From Robertkochia solimangrovi (GTDB lineage: Bacteria; Bacteroidota; Bacteroidia; Flavobacteriales; Flavobacteriaceae): DNA of 49,517 nt. Where the stretch lies: assembly GCF_007279655.1 (NCBI RefSeq), contig NZ_QKWN01000017.1, positions 1 through 49,517 on the forward strand. Reading direction: 5' to 3'. Positions 28,648-37,556 of this stretch are shown here, piece by piece. The notes beneath the pieces were generated by a model. That model saw only the letters and a list, made by a program, of their open reading frames with translations, searched no databases and was not told the origin of the DNA. Both the position numbers and the translations under genes were made by a program. The number at the start of each line of letters is the position of its first letter. The first letter of the stretch is position 1.

Positions 28648-29610
28648 ATGCCATCACGATTATTCAAAAATGTAAAGTTTATTTTAAAGAAGCCGAAAGC
28701 TACTGTCTTTATCGGCTTTGTGATTATTTCGTTCCTTTTATGGTTTATGATTACACTTTCTGATCAATATACCTCTAAGATCACATTGAAAATCGATTAT
28801 ACCAATGTACCGGATTCGAAGTTAATGCTTGGTGATCCACCGCGTACCCTGCAGGCAAATGTTGGTGCCAGTGGTTTCAGATTGCTGGGTTATCGGTTGT
28901 TCAGGCAGAGTTTATCAGTAAACGTCGCCGGATTTAAAGAAAAGGGTTCTGAATTCTTTCTTACCGGAGAAGATCTTGAGGATGATCTCAGAAGCCAGTT
29001 TAAATCACTTGATGTGAGACGGGTATTACAGGATACGCTGAAAGTTGAACTAGGGGTCAATAAGATCAAAAGAGTGAAGGTGGTTCCTGATCTGGATCTG
29101 ACCTTTCAAAGTGATCACCAATTAGGAGATACTGTGGTGGTCATTCCTGATAGCGTGAATATACGGGGGCCTGAAGATCAGGTAGATCAATTGACTTATA
29201 TCAAAACAAAAAAATTGGTGCTTACCGATTTAAACAGTGATTTTTCAAAAGAGATCGCACTGGTAGCTCCTGACTCACTTAAATCGATCATGCTTTCCCT
29301 GAATAAGGTAGCGGTAAGCGGGGTGGTTACACAGTATTCAGAAAAGATAATCGACGTTCCTGTAACGATAATAAATGTTCCCGACAGGGTAAGTGTAAAA
29401 ACTTTTCCTTCAGAGGCCCGTATACTTTGTAAAGCAGGGATCAATGACCTTAAAAGACTTGAGGCATCTGGGTTTAAAGTAATCTGCGATTATAAGGAGA
29501 TCAGTAATAATTCCTCATATCTTTTACTAAAGATCGAAGAAAAGCCCTCATTTGTGAATAGTGCCACACTGATGGTCAGCAAAGTAGAATATTTAATAAA
29601 AAGATCATGA
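28648..29610 (+). CDS. YbbR/CdaR-like domain protein
   Basis: A 320-residue protein with one N-terminal membrane helix (about 19-37, TVFIGFVIISFLLWFMI). It is followed by beta-rich repeats of the YbbR type, such as DYTNVPDSKLM near 45, DSVNIRGPEDQVDQL and DVPVTIINVPDRVSVKTFP in part. In Firmicutes the similar CdaR modulates the diadenylate cyclase CdaA, encoded next to it. Here there is no cdaA beside it. It directly abuts the GT2 stop and overlaps coaE by 4 bp. Confidence 0.78.
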   Translation: MPSRLFKNVKFILKKPKATVFIGFVIISFLLWFMITLSDQYTSKITLKIDYTNVPDSKLMLGDPPRTLQANVGASGFRLLGYRLFRQSLSVNVAGFKEKGSEFFLTGEDLEDDLRSQFKSLDVRRVLQDTLKVELGVNKIKRVKVVPDLDLTFQSDHQLGDTVVVIPDSVNIRGPEDQVDQLTYIKTKKLVLTDLNSDFSKEIALVAPDSLKSIMLSLNKVAVSGVVTQYSEKIIDVPVTIINVPDRVSVKTFPSEARILCKAGINDLKRLEASGFKVICDYKEISNNSSYLLLKIEEKPSFVNSATLMVSKVEYLIKRS

Positions 29611-30200
29611 TCGTAGGATTGACCGGAGGTATCGGTAGCGGAAAATCGACCGTAGCCGAGATGTTCTCAAAGTTGGGGATACCGGTTTATATCGCTGATA
29701 AGGAAGCAAAAAATCTTATGGAAACCGATCCGGAACTGAGAGCAGGTATTATTGCCGCTTTTGGTAAAGCTTCTTATAAAGGGAATATTCCAGACCGACA
29801 ATTTTTGGCTGGTCAGGTATTCGGTGACGAAAAAAGACTTGCGGAATTAAACGCACTGATTCATCCTGCTGTAAGAAAACACTTCATTTCATGGGTGGAT
29901 GAACAGACAGCACCTTATGTGATCTATGAAACAGCAATTCTCTTTGAACACGGTGGGGATAATCTATGTGATAAGGTGATCACGGTAACCGCTCCACGTG
30001 AGGTGAGAATATCCAGGGTGATCACCAGAGATCAAATAAGTCGTGATGCGGTTGAAGCCAGGATGAAACATCAGTTACCTGAAAAGTCTAAGATTTTACG
30101 CTCAGACTTTGTCATAGAAAATCTCGAATTAAGCGAAACCAAGGCCATGGTTGACGCTGTACACCGTTTTTTAATTAAAAAAATTAAACAGAACAAATAA
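29607..30200 (+). CDS. coaE: Dephospho-CoA kinase
   Basis: Adds the 3' phosphate in the last step of coenzyme A synthesis. The P-loop is GGIGSGKST (6-14). VYIADKEAKNLM carries the substrate-binding Asp of the CoaE family. The lid region includes ISRVITRDQISRDAVEARM. The length of 197 residues is normal. With coaBC at 22768, two parts of the CoA pathway are in this window but in separate operons. Confidence 0.95.
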   Translation: MIVGLTGGIGSGKSTVAEMFSKLGIPVYIADKEAKNLMETDPELRAGIIAAFGKASYKGNIPDRQFLAGQVFGDEKRLAELNALIHPAVRKHFISWVDEQTAPYVIYETAILFEHGGDNLCDKVITVTAPREVRISRVITRDQISRDAVEARMKHQLPEKSKILRSDFVIENLELSETKAMVDAVHRFLIKKIKQNK

Positions 30201-30201
30201 T

Positions 30202-30237
30202 TTAACATTTTTGTTAATGTAAGGTTAAATGCTTAAC
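30202..30237 (+). promoter_or_regulatory. Cluster of GTTAA/TTAAC half-sites before the kinase gene
   Basis: TTAACA-TTTT-TGTTAA forms a palindrome at 30202-30217. Another GTTAA occurs 11 bp further (30224-30228), and it pairs with TTAAC (30233-30237) as GTTAA-N4-TTAAC. The 11-bp phasing of two direct GTTAA copies is typical for OmpR/PhoB-class regulators. The cluster lies 20 bp upstream of the -7 box for the kinase-regulator operon, so it is a candidate autoregulatory operator. Sites are seen directly; binding is inference. Confidence 0.5.
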
Positions 30238-30256
30238 AAACCTTATTACAAAGCCT

Positions 30257-30264
30257 TAATTTTG
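30257..30264 (+). promoter_or_regulatory. -7 box of the two-component operon
   Basis: TAATTTTG ends 5 bp before the ATG at 30270. The transcript would be nearly leaderless. No TTG at -33, which fits a promoter that needs an activator. Confidence 0.45.
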
Positions 30265-30269
30265 ACGAA

Positions 30270-31838
30270 ATGAGTAGACGCTTATTTGTGCTTTTGGTAA
30301 TTCTGATGAGTTTATCCTTAATAGGAATAATCTTCGTTCAGGGCTACTGGATTAAGACAGCCGTAGAGGACAAGGAGGAACAGTTTTCAAATAATATTTC
30401 GCAAGTTCTGCAATCCGTTTCAGAGAAAGTGGAAGAAAATGAATTACGTCGTTACCTTGATATGGCACTTGAAGTTAATGATAGTGTAGGGATTATGGAA
30501 GCTTCCCGATTTGATGAGTTCATACTGATCAAAAGGGAGGATAATAACAATGAAACCTTTGTGTACCGACACGGTATACTTGAGGAAGAATATGGAATCC
30601 CGCCTTCGTTCATTGAAAACAGTACCGATTCCCTGATCGTGAAGAATTTTACCTCACGAAGAACTACCGAGGTTTTTAAGGAGGAATATGGTATAGATGG
30701 TAAAGTATACTCACCGGTTGAAAGGATAGAGAAAATAGGAAATCTTGACAGAACCCAGCAACTTCTTTTAAATGATGGTTTCCGGGAATATGCCAAAAGA
30801 GTTCCAATCCATAAACGGGTAAGTGTTCAGGAAATAGACCTGATCCTGCAACAGGAATTACAGGATCGCGGAATCGGTTTGCATTACGAATTCGGTGTCT
30901 ATAGTAACGGACTCGCTACTCGTGTAAAAACTCATGATTTTAAGGGTGTGGATGCCTCGATGTCTAAAACGTCGATCTTCAGGGATAGTGATGGAAATAG
31001 TAATTATGATCTGTTGATCAGTTTTCCGAATAAAAAACGGTTCCTGATTTCATCGATCATCGAGATGGCGTTGTTGTCTGTTGTGTTCACCCTGATCATT
31101 ATAATTGCCTATGCAAGTGCTTTGTATCAGTTGATCCGACAAAAACAGATCTCTGAAATCAAAACGGATTTCATCAATAACATGACCCATGAGTTCAAAA
31201 CGCCGATAGCAACTATTAATCTTGCGTTGGATGCGATTAAGAATCCTAAGGCATTCGAAGATACCGACAAGGTTAAGCGATATCTTCAAATGATCAGGGA
31301 TGAGAACAAAAGGATGCATGCTCAGGTGGAAAATGTATTGAGGATTTCAAAGTTGGAAAAAAATCAGATGGATATCACAAAAGATAAGGTGGATATCCAT
31401 GAACTGATAGAAGAAGCCGTTGCACATGTAGCTTTGATGGTGGAGAATCGCGGTGGAACTATTACGCAACATCTCGATGCAGCACGCAGTGAGATTTTGG
31501 GGAATGATTTTCATTTGACCAATATTCTGGTGAATATACTTGATAATGCAAATAAATATTCTCCGGAAGCTCCGGTGATCGATATCTACACGGAAAACGT
31601 TAAGAACAATGTAGTGATCAGAATCGAAGATCATGGAGCAGGAATGAGCAAAGTGGTGCTCAAAAGAATTTTTGAAAAATTTTACAGGGAATCTACCGGT
31701 AATATTCACAATGTAAAAGGTCACGGTTTAGGACTTGCTTATGTGAAAAGTATCGTGGATGACCACCAGGGCGAGGTTTACGCCGAAAGTGAAAAAGATA
31801 AAGGAAGTACCTTTTTTGTAAAGATACCTTTAATATAG
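30270..31838 (+). CDS. Membrane sensor histidine kinase, RprX-like
   Basis: A 522-residue sensor kinase. Helices at about 4-26 and 259-287 enclose a periplasmic sensor domain of about 230 residues. The dimerisation domain has the H-box MTHEFKTPIATI with phosphorylated His307. The ATPase domain has the N-box NILVNILDNANKYSPEA and the G-boxes EDHGAGMS and KGHGLGLAYVK. It autophosphorylates and passes phosphate to the regulator encoded 4 bp downstream. The stimulus is unknown; the sensor domain shows no motif I recognise. The layout matches RprX of Bacteroides by family knowledge only. Confidence 0.9.
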   Translation: MSRRLFVLLVILMSLSLIGIIFVQGYWIKTAVEDKEEQFSNNISQVLQSVSEKVEENELRRYLDMALEVNDSVGIMEASRFDEFILIKREDNNNETFVYRHGILEEEYGIPPSFIENSTDSLIVKNFTSRRTTEVFKEEYGIDGKVYSPVERIEKIGNLDRTQQLLLNDGFREYAKRVPIHKRVSVQEIDLILQQELQDRGIGLHYEFGVYSNGLATRVKTHDFKGVDASMSKTSIFRDSDGNSNYDLLISFPNKKRFLISSIIEMALLSVVFTLIIIIAYASALYQLIRQKQISEIKTDFINNMTHEFKTPIATINLALDAIKNPKAFEDTDKVKRYLQMIRDENKRMHAQVENVLRISKLEKNQMDITKDKVDIHELIEEAVAHVALMVENRGGTITQHLDAARSEILGNDFHLTNILVNILDNANKYSPEAPVIDIYTENVKNNVVIRIEDHGAGMSKVVLKRIFEKFYRESTGNIHNVKGHGLGLAYVKSIVDDHQGEVYAESEKDKGSTFFVKIPLI

Positions 31839-31842
31839 TATT

Positions 31843-32559
31843 ATGGAAACAGTAAATAAAAAGATTTTATTAGTGGAAGACGATCCCAACTTCGGGGTTG
31901 TACTAAAGGATTATCTATCTATGAACGACTTTGATGTCACGCTTGCCAAGAATGGTATGGAAGGCTATGAGAAGTTCAGAAAAGATAATTTTGATCTGTG
32001 TATACTGGATGTCATGATGCCCTACAAAGACGGATTTACGCTTGCTAAGGAAATCAGAGAGAAGGATGAGAACATTCCGATCATTTTCCTCACAGCAAAG
32101 ACCATGAAGGAAGATGTTTTAAAAGGGTATAAGGTTGGAGCCGATGATTATTTGAACAAACCGTTCGATTCAGAGGTATTGTTGTTTAAGATCAAGGCGA
32201 TCCTACAACGTAAATCAACCGAATCATTGGCAGACAGTAAACAATTTGAATTCGAAATCGGAAATTTCCACCTGAATTCAAAATTGAGGTTCCTTACCTA
32301 TAAAGAGGAAGAACCGATTAAACTTTCTCCTAAAGAGAATGAGCTCCTTCGATTACTGGCGTTACATGAAAATGATCTAATGCCAAGAGAACTTGCTCTA
32401 ACCAAAATTTGGAGAGATGATAACTATTTTACCTCACGTAGTATGGATGTTTATATCGCTAAGTTGAGAAAATATTTGAAAAAGGATGAAGACGTGGAAA
32501 TTCTGAATATCCACGGAGAAGGATTCCGACTGGTAGTGAAGAGTGAAGCGGAAAGATAA
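31843..32559 (+). CDS. OmpR-family response regulator, RprY-like
   Basis: A 238-residue DNA-binding regulator. The receiver domain has acidic pocket residues VEDDPN, phospho-acceptor Asp56 in CILDVMMP, a Thr in FLTAKT and Lys in NKPFDSE. The C-terminal winged helix contains LSPKENELLRLLALHEN and TSRSMDVYIAKLRKYL. It is cotranscribed with the kinase. The GTTAA/TTAAC half-site cluster before the operon is a plausible target. The gene ends at a bidirectional terminator. Confidence 0.93.
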   Translation: METVNKKILLVEDDPNFGVVLKDYLSMNDFDVTLAKNGMEGYEKFRKDNFDLCILDVMMPYKDGFTLAKEIREKDENIPIIFLTAKTMKEDVLKGYKVGADDYLNKPFDSEVLLFKIKAILQRKSTESLADSKQFEFEIGNFHLNSKLRFLTYKEEEPIKLSPKENELLRLLALHENDLMPRELALTKIWRDDNYFTSRSMDVYIAKLRKYLKKDEDVEILNIHGEGFRLVVKSEAER

Positions 32560-32577
32560 ATTCCAATCTATATATAC

Positions 32578-32608
32578 AAAAAGCCGAAGATTATTCTTCG
32601 GCTTTTTT
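32578..32608. terminator. Bidirectional terminator
   Basis: Hairpin AAGCCGAAGA-TTAT-TCTTCGGCTT flanked by A and T runs, between the convergent response regulator and NlpC/P60 genes. Confidence 0.9.
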
Positions 32609-32630
32609 ATTTGGTTTATCGCTGATAAAT

Positions 32631-33815
32631 TCAGAAAATATCTTCCTGACTCAGGTCGATTACTCCTTTACCTCCTGTTTCCAGTATACGTTTTGATCTC
32701 AGATATCTTTTACGGTTGTATGAATCATAATTCGGAGCATCCGGGTCCATACTACTGATACGAACCATTCCGGACGAATGAATGAACTCATTATTTCCGA
32801 TCCACATTCCTACATGGATCACGCGTTCACTTCCATCATCATTCTTTCTTCCAAAGAACAATAGATCTCCTGGCTCTAATTTACTGAAATCACCCGAGCT
32901 ATCGATTAATTCACCTGAAGCAACCTGCTGACTTGCATCACGAGGTAATACGATTCCGTTTAAATAATAGATGGTCTTGGTGTAACCACTACAATCGACT
33001 CCTTTGGGAGATGTTCCTCCCCAAAGATAGGGGAGTCCCATTAAGGATTTTGCAGTACTGATTAGTTCTGCTGCGGTTAAAGTTGGTTTCTCCTGCCAGG
33101 ATTTATATCTTTCTGCAGTATTTGTTGGAATATAACCGTTTCTTCCATCAGGATATTCAAATTCAAAATATCCGTTCACTTCACCTTTTATGGGCAATAG
33201 GGCACCGGCAACCAGGTCAGAGATTACAGGAGCATCAGCCTCTGGAGATGCATAGGCCCATCCACTGTTGTTAAGGTAGATAAGTTTCTCGGTATTCTTA
33301 TAGTTCTCATATTGTTCACTGTTCAGCAATTGTAGTCCGCCTCCATCTATCCAGGCGATGTATTGATCGGGTGTTTGGATCAAAAACCAACCTCCGGAAC
33401 GCTTGAGTACTTTAACAGGGGTGCCTAAAGTAGCCTGGGTTGCCAGTTCGGCTGAATGCCCGGGTTGCGATCTGATATTTCCAACTGAAATATTGATAAT
33501 CCCATAGATGCTATCGTTCAGGGATTGGGAAGGCAGTCTCTCGATACTATCGGTAAATTGTATATGCTGACCATCCAGTTTTTCCTGAAGAGCCTTGATC
33601 GCTTCAGGTTTATCAGACTCACCCTTGAGGATAAGCATGCCGTTATCATTTACGCTCTCGATATTAAAGATTGCCACACGTTTATCAGGAGCAAACCGGG
33701 AACGAACTTCTGAGATGTCTTCATTGATCAGTTTCAGGTTGTCCTTTGGTTCACAGGAAAACAGGGAAAGTGCCAGACAGGATAAGGGCAGGATATATTT
33801 GCGTATATCAGTCAT
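32631..33815 (-). CDS. SH3-domain NlpC/P60 (C40) peptidase lipoprotein
   Basis: A 394-residue lipoprotein (lipobox SLFSC, Cys21) that likely cuts peptide stems of peptidoglycan. Two bacterial SH3-like domains cover about 105-165 and 180-240. The catalytic domain begins near 250. Cys275 lies in GVDCSGYTK, His334 in VIHVGMWIG and His346 in EFIHSSG. The order SH3-SH3-NlpC/P60 fits gamma-D-glutamyl-L-diaminoacid endopeptidases. It is monocistronic between a terminator on each side. It is the fourth wall enzyme in this window, after mltG, the lysozyme-like protein and PBP4. Confidence 0.92.
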   Translation of the reverse strand: MTDIRKYILPLSCLALSLFSCEPKDNLKLINEDISEVRSRFAPDKRVAIFNIESVNDNGMLILKGESDKPEAIKALQEKLDGQHIQFTDSIERLPSQSLNDSIYGIINISVGNIRSQPGHSAELATQATLGTPVKVLKRSGGWFLIQTPDQYIAWIDGGGLQLLNSEQYENYKNTEKLIYLNNSGWAYASPEADAPVISDLVAGALLPIKGEVNGYFEFEYPDGRNGYIPTNTAERYKSWQEKPTLTAAELISTAKSLMGLPYLWGGTSPKGVDCSGYTKTIYYLNGIVLPRDASQQVASGELIDSSGDFSKLEPGDLLFFGRKNDDGSERVIHVGMWIGNNEFIHSSGMVRISSMDPDAPNYDSYNRKRYLRSKRILETGGKGVIDLSQEDIF

Positions 33816-33914
33816 ATTGTTTGTTAGGATTTAGGTTTATCGGTTAATACCATGCAATTTAAAATTTTAGTTGAAATAATACCTGTTCGGACATAAAATA
33901 GCGATGGTTTGTAT

Positions 33915-33951
33915 AAAAAAAAGACGGAACTTTTGAAGGTTCCGTCTTTTT
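33915..33951. terminator. Terminator of the GIN/PspC operon
   Basis: The arms GACGGAAC / GTTCCGTC are flanked by an A-run and a T-run. On the minus strand the hairpin is followed by eight T, ending the transcript of the GIN lipoprotein gene. Confidence 0.85.
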
Positions 33952-33988
33952 GGTTGGTTATTAAAGAAATGAAAGCTTGTTTTATTGA

Positions 33989-34681
33989 TTAATCGTTCTT
34001 TACGATCTCAGCACTTCCACTAATGTGAATACTTCCGCCGGAGCTAGTCTTTTTAGTAACTTTTTCTGTAGCATTAATCGATATATCTGCTCCACTACTG
34101 GCGTTCGCAATTGCAGTTTTAACCTGCAGATCGTCTGCATTGATATCACTTCCGCTGCTGGCATCGGCATTGATGCTGTTTGCGGATCCAACGACACGAA
34201 TATCTGCGCCACTGCTGGTGTTGCAATGTACATCATCTGCTTTGATCTCTACTTTAAGATCAGCTCCACTGCTTGCGCTGAGAGAAATATTATCTGATTC
34301 TACCAGCCCCATACTTTCAAGATCGGCACCACTGCTAACGGAGAGTTCACGTAAACTCGGAACGGTTACAAATATTTTTTTAGAGCGTGCCTTCCCGATT
34401 GGATCCTTACAATGAATTCTTAAGGTGTTATCCGAAACTTCTGTTAAGATCAGAGGCATGATATTCTCATCGGCTTCAACTTTAACTTCGGTAGTTGCAC
34501 CTTGTGACACCACTACATCTAGTCCTTCAGAAGCATGGATCTTATCGAACCCGCTTACTGACCGGGATTCGGTTACTACATTTCCGTTACCCTGTGCCCC
34601 TGAAAAATTGAGTCCGAGGTTACAGGAGGCCATGAAAGCCGATAGTACGAGGGCTGTGATTACTTTGATTAATGTGCTCAT
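33989..34681 (-). CDS. Head-GIN domain lipoprotein (DUF2807)
   Basis: A 230-residue lipoprotein (FMASC, lipid Cys20) built from the DUF2807 or head-GIN domain, a right-handed beta-helix. SSGAD-type turns repeat through the protein: SVSSGADLES, SASSGADLKV, NTSSGADIRV, DASSGSDIN, NASSGADISI and KTSSGGSI. Each rung is about 20 residues long. It is seen with PspC and PadR genes in many Bacteroidota and has been described as a putative adhesin head, without proof. It is the last gene of the DUF4870-PadR-PspC cluster, 33 bp after pspC. Confidence 0.88.
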   Translation of the reverse strand: MSTLIKVITALVLSAFMASCNLGLNFSGAQGNGNVVTESRSVSGFDKIHASEGLDVVVSQGATTEVKVEADENIMPLILTEVSDNTLRIHCKDPIGKARSKKIFVTVPSLRELSVSSGADLESMGLVESDNISLSASSGADLKVEIKADDVHCNTSSGADIRVVGSANSINADASSGSDINADDLQVKTAIANASSGADISINATEKVTKKTSSGGSIHISGSAEIVKND

Positions 34682-34714
34682 TTTTGATTGTTTTTTGATG
34701 ATTGATTTGTATTT

Positions 34715-36427
34715 CTACTGAACCTTTAGCGTATCTGTTTTTGGTTGTATTACGCTATCGGTCTTGATATTTTCCTTAATTGAATCAGCATCTCCGGCTT
34801 CATCGGTGGTCTCTACCTGATCTTGATCTTTAGGTTCATCACCTTCTTCGGTTTCTAACTCGGCACAATCGAGACAGTTCAATTCACCATCGTCGGTCAT
34901 CTGCCAAAGGTGATCGATCATCATCGAACGATAATAATCGCGGTCGTTTTCAATACTTCCTATATGACCGTAAGTACTTTTTTCCAGTTTCACGATCCCG
35001 CCTACAGGCACATAGATATATACTCTGGCTTGTTGTTCCCGATATTTATTCTCAAAGTTAGTGGTTAAATAATCATCGAGAAGTAATTTGTTACCATTTA
35101 ATGAGTATGAAAAATCAATTTTTTCTGCCCGGTCGGTCGCATCTTCATAATTTCCACCTTTCGCCTCTTTGAGAATCTCAAGTTTGGTTTCACCTTCCTC
35201 AGCCTTTTTGATATAGAATCGAATATCATCGGAATACAGTTTTTTAAAGTCTCCATCCATTACGATATCGAATTCACTGTTTCTGAGATAACGACTATCA
35301 TAATAGCTGTTTGAGCGCATACCTACGATCAGGGTGTCCTGTACATCCATGGTCAGCGGCTCGGTCTGCAAATGTCGCCCGGAGAATGAATGTTGTGATG
35401 CGATGTTGATTCCCATGCCGATTAGCGCAGAAACTGCCAGTATCCAAATACCCAGTAATGAATATTTAGCGAAATTACCCATAGAGTTCATGTTGTCGAC
35501 CAGAATCTTAAGTCCGAGATAGAATAACATAAAGAAAGGTATTCCAACAGCCAGGAACAACAGAAGCGACATCACCCATAGGGGTATATCCACGGCCAGA
35601 TTTACAAAGTCAGTCCAGTGATGATTGCCAAAGAGATCTACGGAACCGGCAGTAAACAGACCAACAAATAGCGCGATTAAGGCTACAGCAGCAACGAGTA
35701 GCAGGATAATCCCGATAAATTTTCCAATGATCTTCAGCAGGAATACCAGGATATTACCCACTGTATCGAAAAAAGTTCTGGAACCATCCTTTACATTCTT
35801 TCCCATGCGATCGTAGTCAACGCTCTTCACTTTATCAGCGACGTTGTCGAAGCCCTCCTTGATCTTCTTTTCGATATTACTGATATTCACAGGTTCTCCG
35901 GTCATGGAAATTTTCTCAGAAGTTGTTGATGCTTCCGGTACCAGCACCCAGAATAGTATATACGCTATGATTCCAAATCCTGCGGATACGATGGTAGTGA
36001 TAATGAATATCAGACGAACCCAAAGTACATCGATACCGAGATAATATCCCAATCCGGAACAAACTCCACCCACATATTTATTATCCGGGTCTCTGAATAG
36101 TTTTTTGGCGGATTTTGTCGTGTACTCCGAACTTTGTCCGGGTTCATCCGAAAAGATCTCTTCATCAACCATATAATCTTCAGGTTGTCCCATGATGGCG
36201 ATGATCTCATCAACCTGTTTCATCGTGATCACCTGACGCTCATGTTCAAGCCTTTCGCTGAAAAGCTCGGCTATTCTTGCCTCTATATCGGATAAGATCT
36301 CATCTTTACCTTGAGTGTTAGCGAATGATCGCTTAACCGCGTCAAGATAATGTTGCAACCTTTGATAGGCATCCTCATCTATATGAAAGAATGTATTTGC
36401 AAGATTAATATTTATGGTCTTATTCAT
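34715..36427 (-). CDS. PspC-domain membrane protein
   Basis: A 570-residue membrane protein. An N-terminal cytoplasmic helical part (about 1-100) contains a PadR-associated segment. The PspC domain (about 107-165) has KYVGGVCSGLGYYLGIDVLW and the helix that follows. Three to four more membrane helices lie at about 230-350. Next comes a beta-rich region (about 360-500) and an acidic, disordered C-terminal tail full of Glu and Asp. PspC-type proteins sense or buffer inner-membrane stress, but this architecture is specific to Bacteroidota. Its start overlaps the padR stop by 8 bp. Confidence 0.88.
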   Translation of the reverse strand: MNKTININLANTFFHIDEDAYQRLQHYLDAVKRSFANTQGKDEILSDIEARIAELFSERLEHERQVITMKQVDEIIAIMGQPEDYMVDEEIFSDEPGQSSEYTTKSAKKLFRDPDNKYVGGVCSGLGYYLGIDVLWVRLIFIITTIVSAGFGIIAYILFWVLVPEASTTSEKISMTGEPVNISNIEKKIKEGFDNVADKVKSVDYDRMGKNVKDGSRTFFDTVGNILVFLLKIIGKFIGIILLLVAAVALIALFVGLFTAGSVDLFGNHHWTDFVNLAVDIPLWVMSLLLFLAVGIPFFMLFYLGLKILVDNMNSMGNFAKYSLLGIWILAVSALIGMGINIASQHSFSGRHLQTEPLTMDVQDTLIVGMRSNSYYDSRYLRNSEFDIVMDGDFKKLYSDDIRFYIKKAEEGETKLEILKEAKGGNYEDATDRAEKIDFSYSLNGNKLLLDDYLTTNFENKYREQQARVYIYVPVGGIVKLEKSTYGHIGSIENDRDYYRSMMIDHLWQMTDDGELNCLDCAELETEEGDEPKDQDQVETTDEAGDADSIKENIKTDSVIQPKTDTLKVQ

Positions 36428-36764
36428 CGTTAGTGTTTTTTTGTCGTGTTACTAAATTTACTGCATTTCGCAGTTCCTCCCAGGTGGAATTAAGCTCTGA
36501 CAGAAAGTTTTTTCCTTCCTCGGTCAGGGCATAGTATTTACGAGGTGGCCCTGAGGTAGACTCCTCCCACCTGTAATTGAGGAGGCCGGCATTTTTCAAC
36601 CTCGTCAGCAAAGGGTAGATAGTACCCTCCACCACAAGCATTTTGGCATCTTTAAGCGTTTCCAGGATTTCAGAGGCATATTTATCTTCTTCCTTTAGGA
36701 TCGACAATATGCAGTACTCCAAAACACCCTTTCGCATCTGTGCCTTTGTGTTCTCTATATTCAT
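36420..36764 (-). CDS. PadR-family transcriptional regulator
   Basis: A 114-residue winged-helix repressor of PadR subfamily 2. The DNA-binding part includes LEYCILSILKEEDKYASEIL, then VVEGTIYPLLTRLKNAGLL and the wing WEESTSGPPRKYYALTEEG. A short C-terminal helix (SELNSTWEEL) mediates dimers. It likely controls its own operon with pspC and the GIN gene. A (TGAT)8 tract is 87-118 bp upstream of its start. Confidence 0.92.
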   Translation of the reverse strand: MNIENTKAQMRKGVLEYCILSILKEEDKYASEILETLKDAKMLVVEGTIYPLLTRLKNAGLLNYRWEESTSGPPRKYYALTEEGKNFLSELNSTWEELRNAVNLVTRQKNTNDE

Positions 36765-36820
36765 AGTTTCATTGTACTTTAAATTGAACTGTTCGTTTTT
36801 TGATCTTTGGATCTTTCATT

Positions 36821-36890
<70 letters not shown>

Positions 36891-36895
36891 TGGCG

Positions 36896-37366
36896 TTATT
36901 TGATTAGTTTCATTGTAATTGGATAATTATAGGTAATTCCCTGACTCGATCGCATGGCAGCGATAATGGTACAAAGGATGTCGATTACCATCAGTGCAAA
37001 AAGCAGGAGCCCCATTACACCTACCGGGATCAGCTGAACACCCATATCCATTAGGGAGGCAACTGGCAGGTCGATGTCGTGTACATTGTGGTCCAGAATG
37101 TTTGCAAGTTGTATAAAGTCTATTGCACTGAAAAACAAGAACGGAATAGAAGCAATACCCAGAATTAGGCTGTATATCAAAATACTTATCTGGAAGTTCA
37201 GTGCCTGTTTACCGTTGTGGTCTATGAAAGCTGACCGATCTTTATTCGATACCCAAAGTATCAGTGGTACGATAAAATTTCCAAAGGGTATGAAGTATTT
37301 GGAAAAAGTTGTAATGTGGATGATTGAAGCCACATTACGATGTTGTTTGGTGATGGTGTCATCCAT
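36896..37366 (-). CDS. DUF4870 membrane protein
   Basis: A 156-residue protein with about four membrane helices. The DUF4870 pattern is clear: HITTFSKYFIPFGNFIVPLILW, SAFIDHNGKQALNFQISILIYS and a late GLLLFALMVIDILCTIIAAM helix (each shown in full or nearly so, 22 residues or fewer by helix). Function unknown; the family is often encoded next to PspC, PadR and GIN genes. It probably belongs to the same transcription unit, though the TGAT tract separates it from padR by 131 bp. Confidence 0.85.
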   Translation of the reverse strand: MDDTITKQHRNVASIIHITTFSKYFIPFGNFIVPLILWVSNKDRSAFIDHNGKQALNFQISILIYSLILGIASIPFLFFSAIDFIQLANILDHNVHDIDLPVASLMDMGVQLIPVGVMGLLLFALMVIDILCTIIAAMRSSQGITYNYPITMKLIK

Positions 37367-37556
37367 GATGATCAGGTTTTTTGATTGATGATTAATAACC
37401 TTAATTGGTTATAGCAACTAATTTACAATACAAATATATAGTTAAAAGAAGGTATTATGCAAAACATAGTACCTAAATTTAACATTTTATTAAGATTTAG
37501 ATGGTTAGGTGATATCCTTTAATTTGAATAAATTGTGCACTATAACCCGTGTAATT

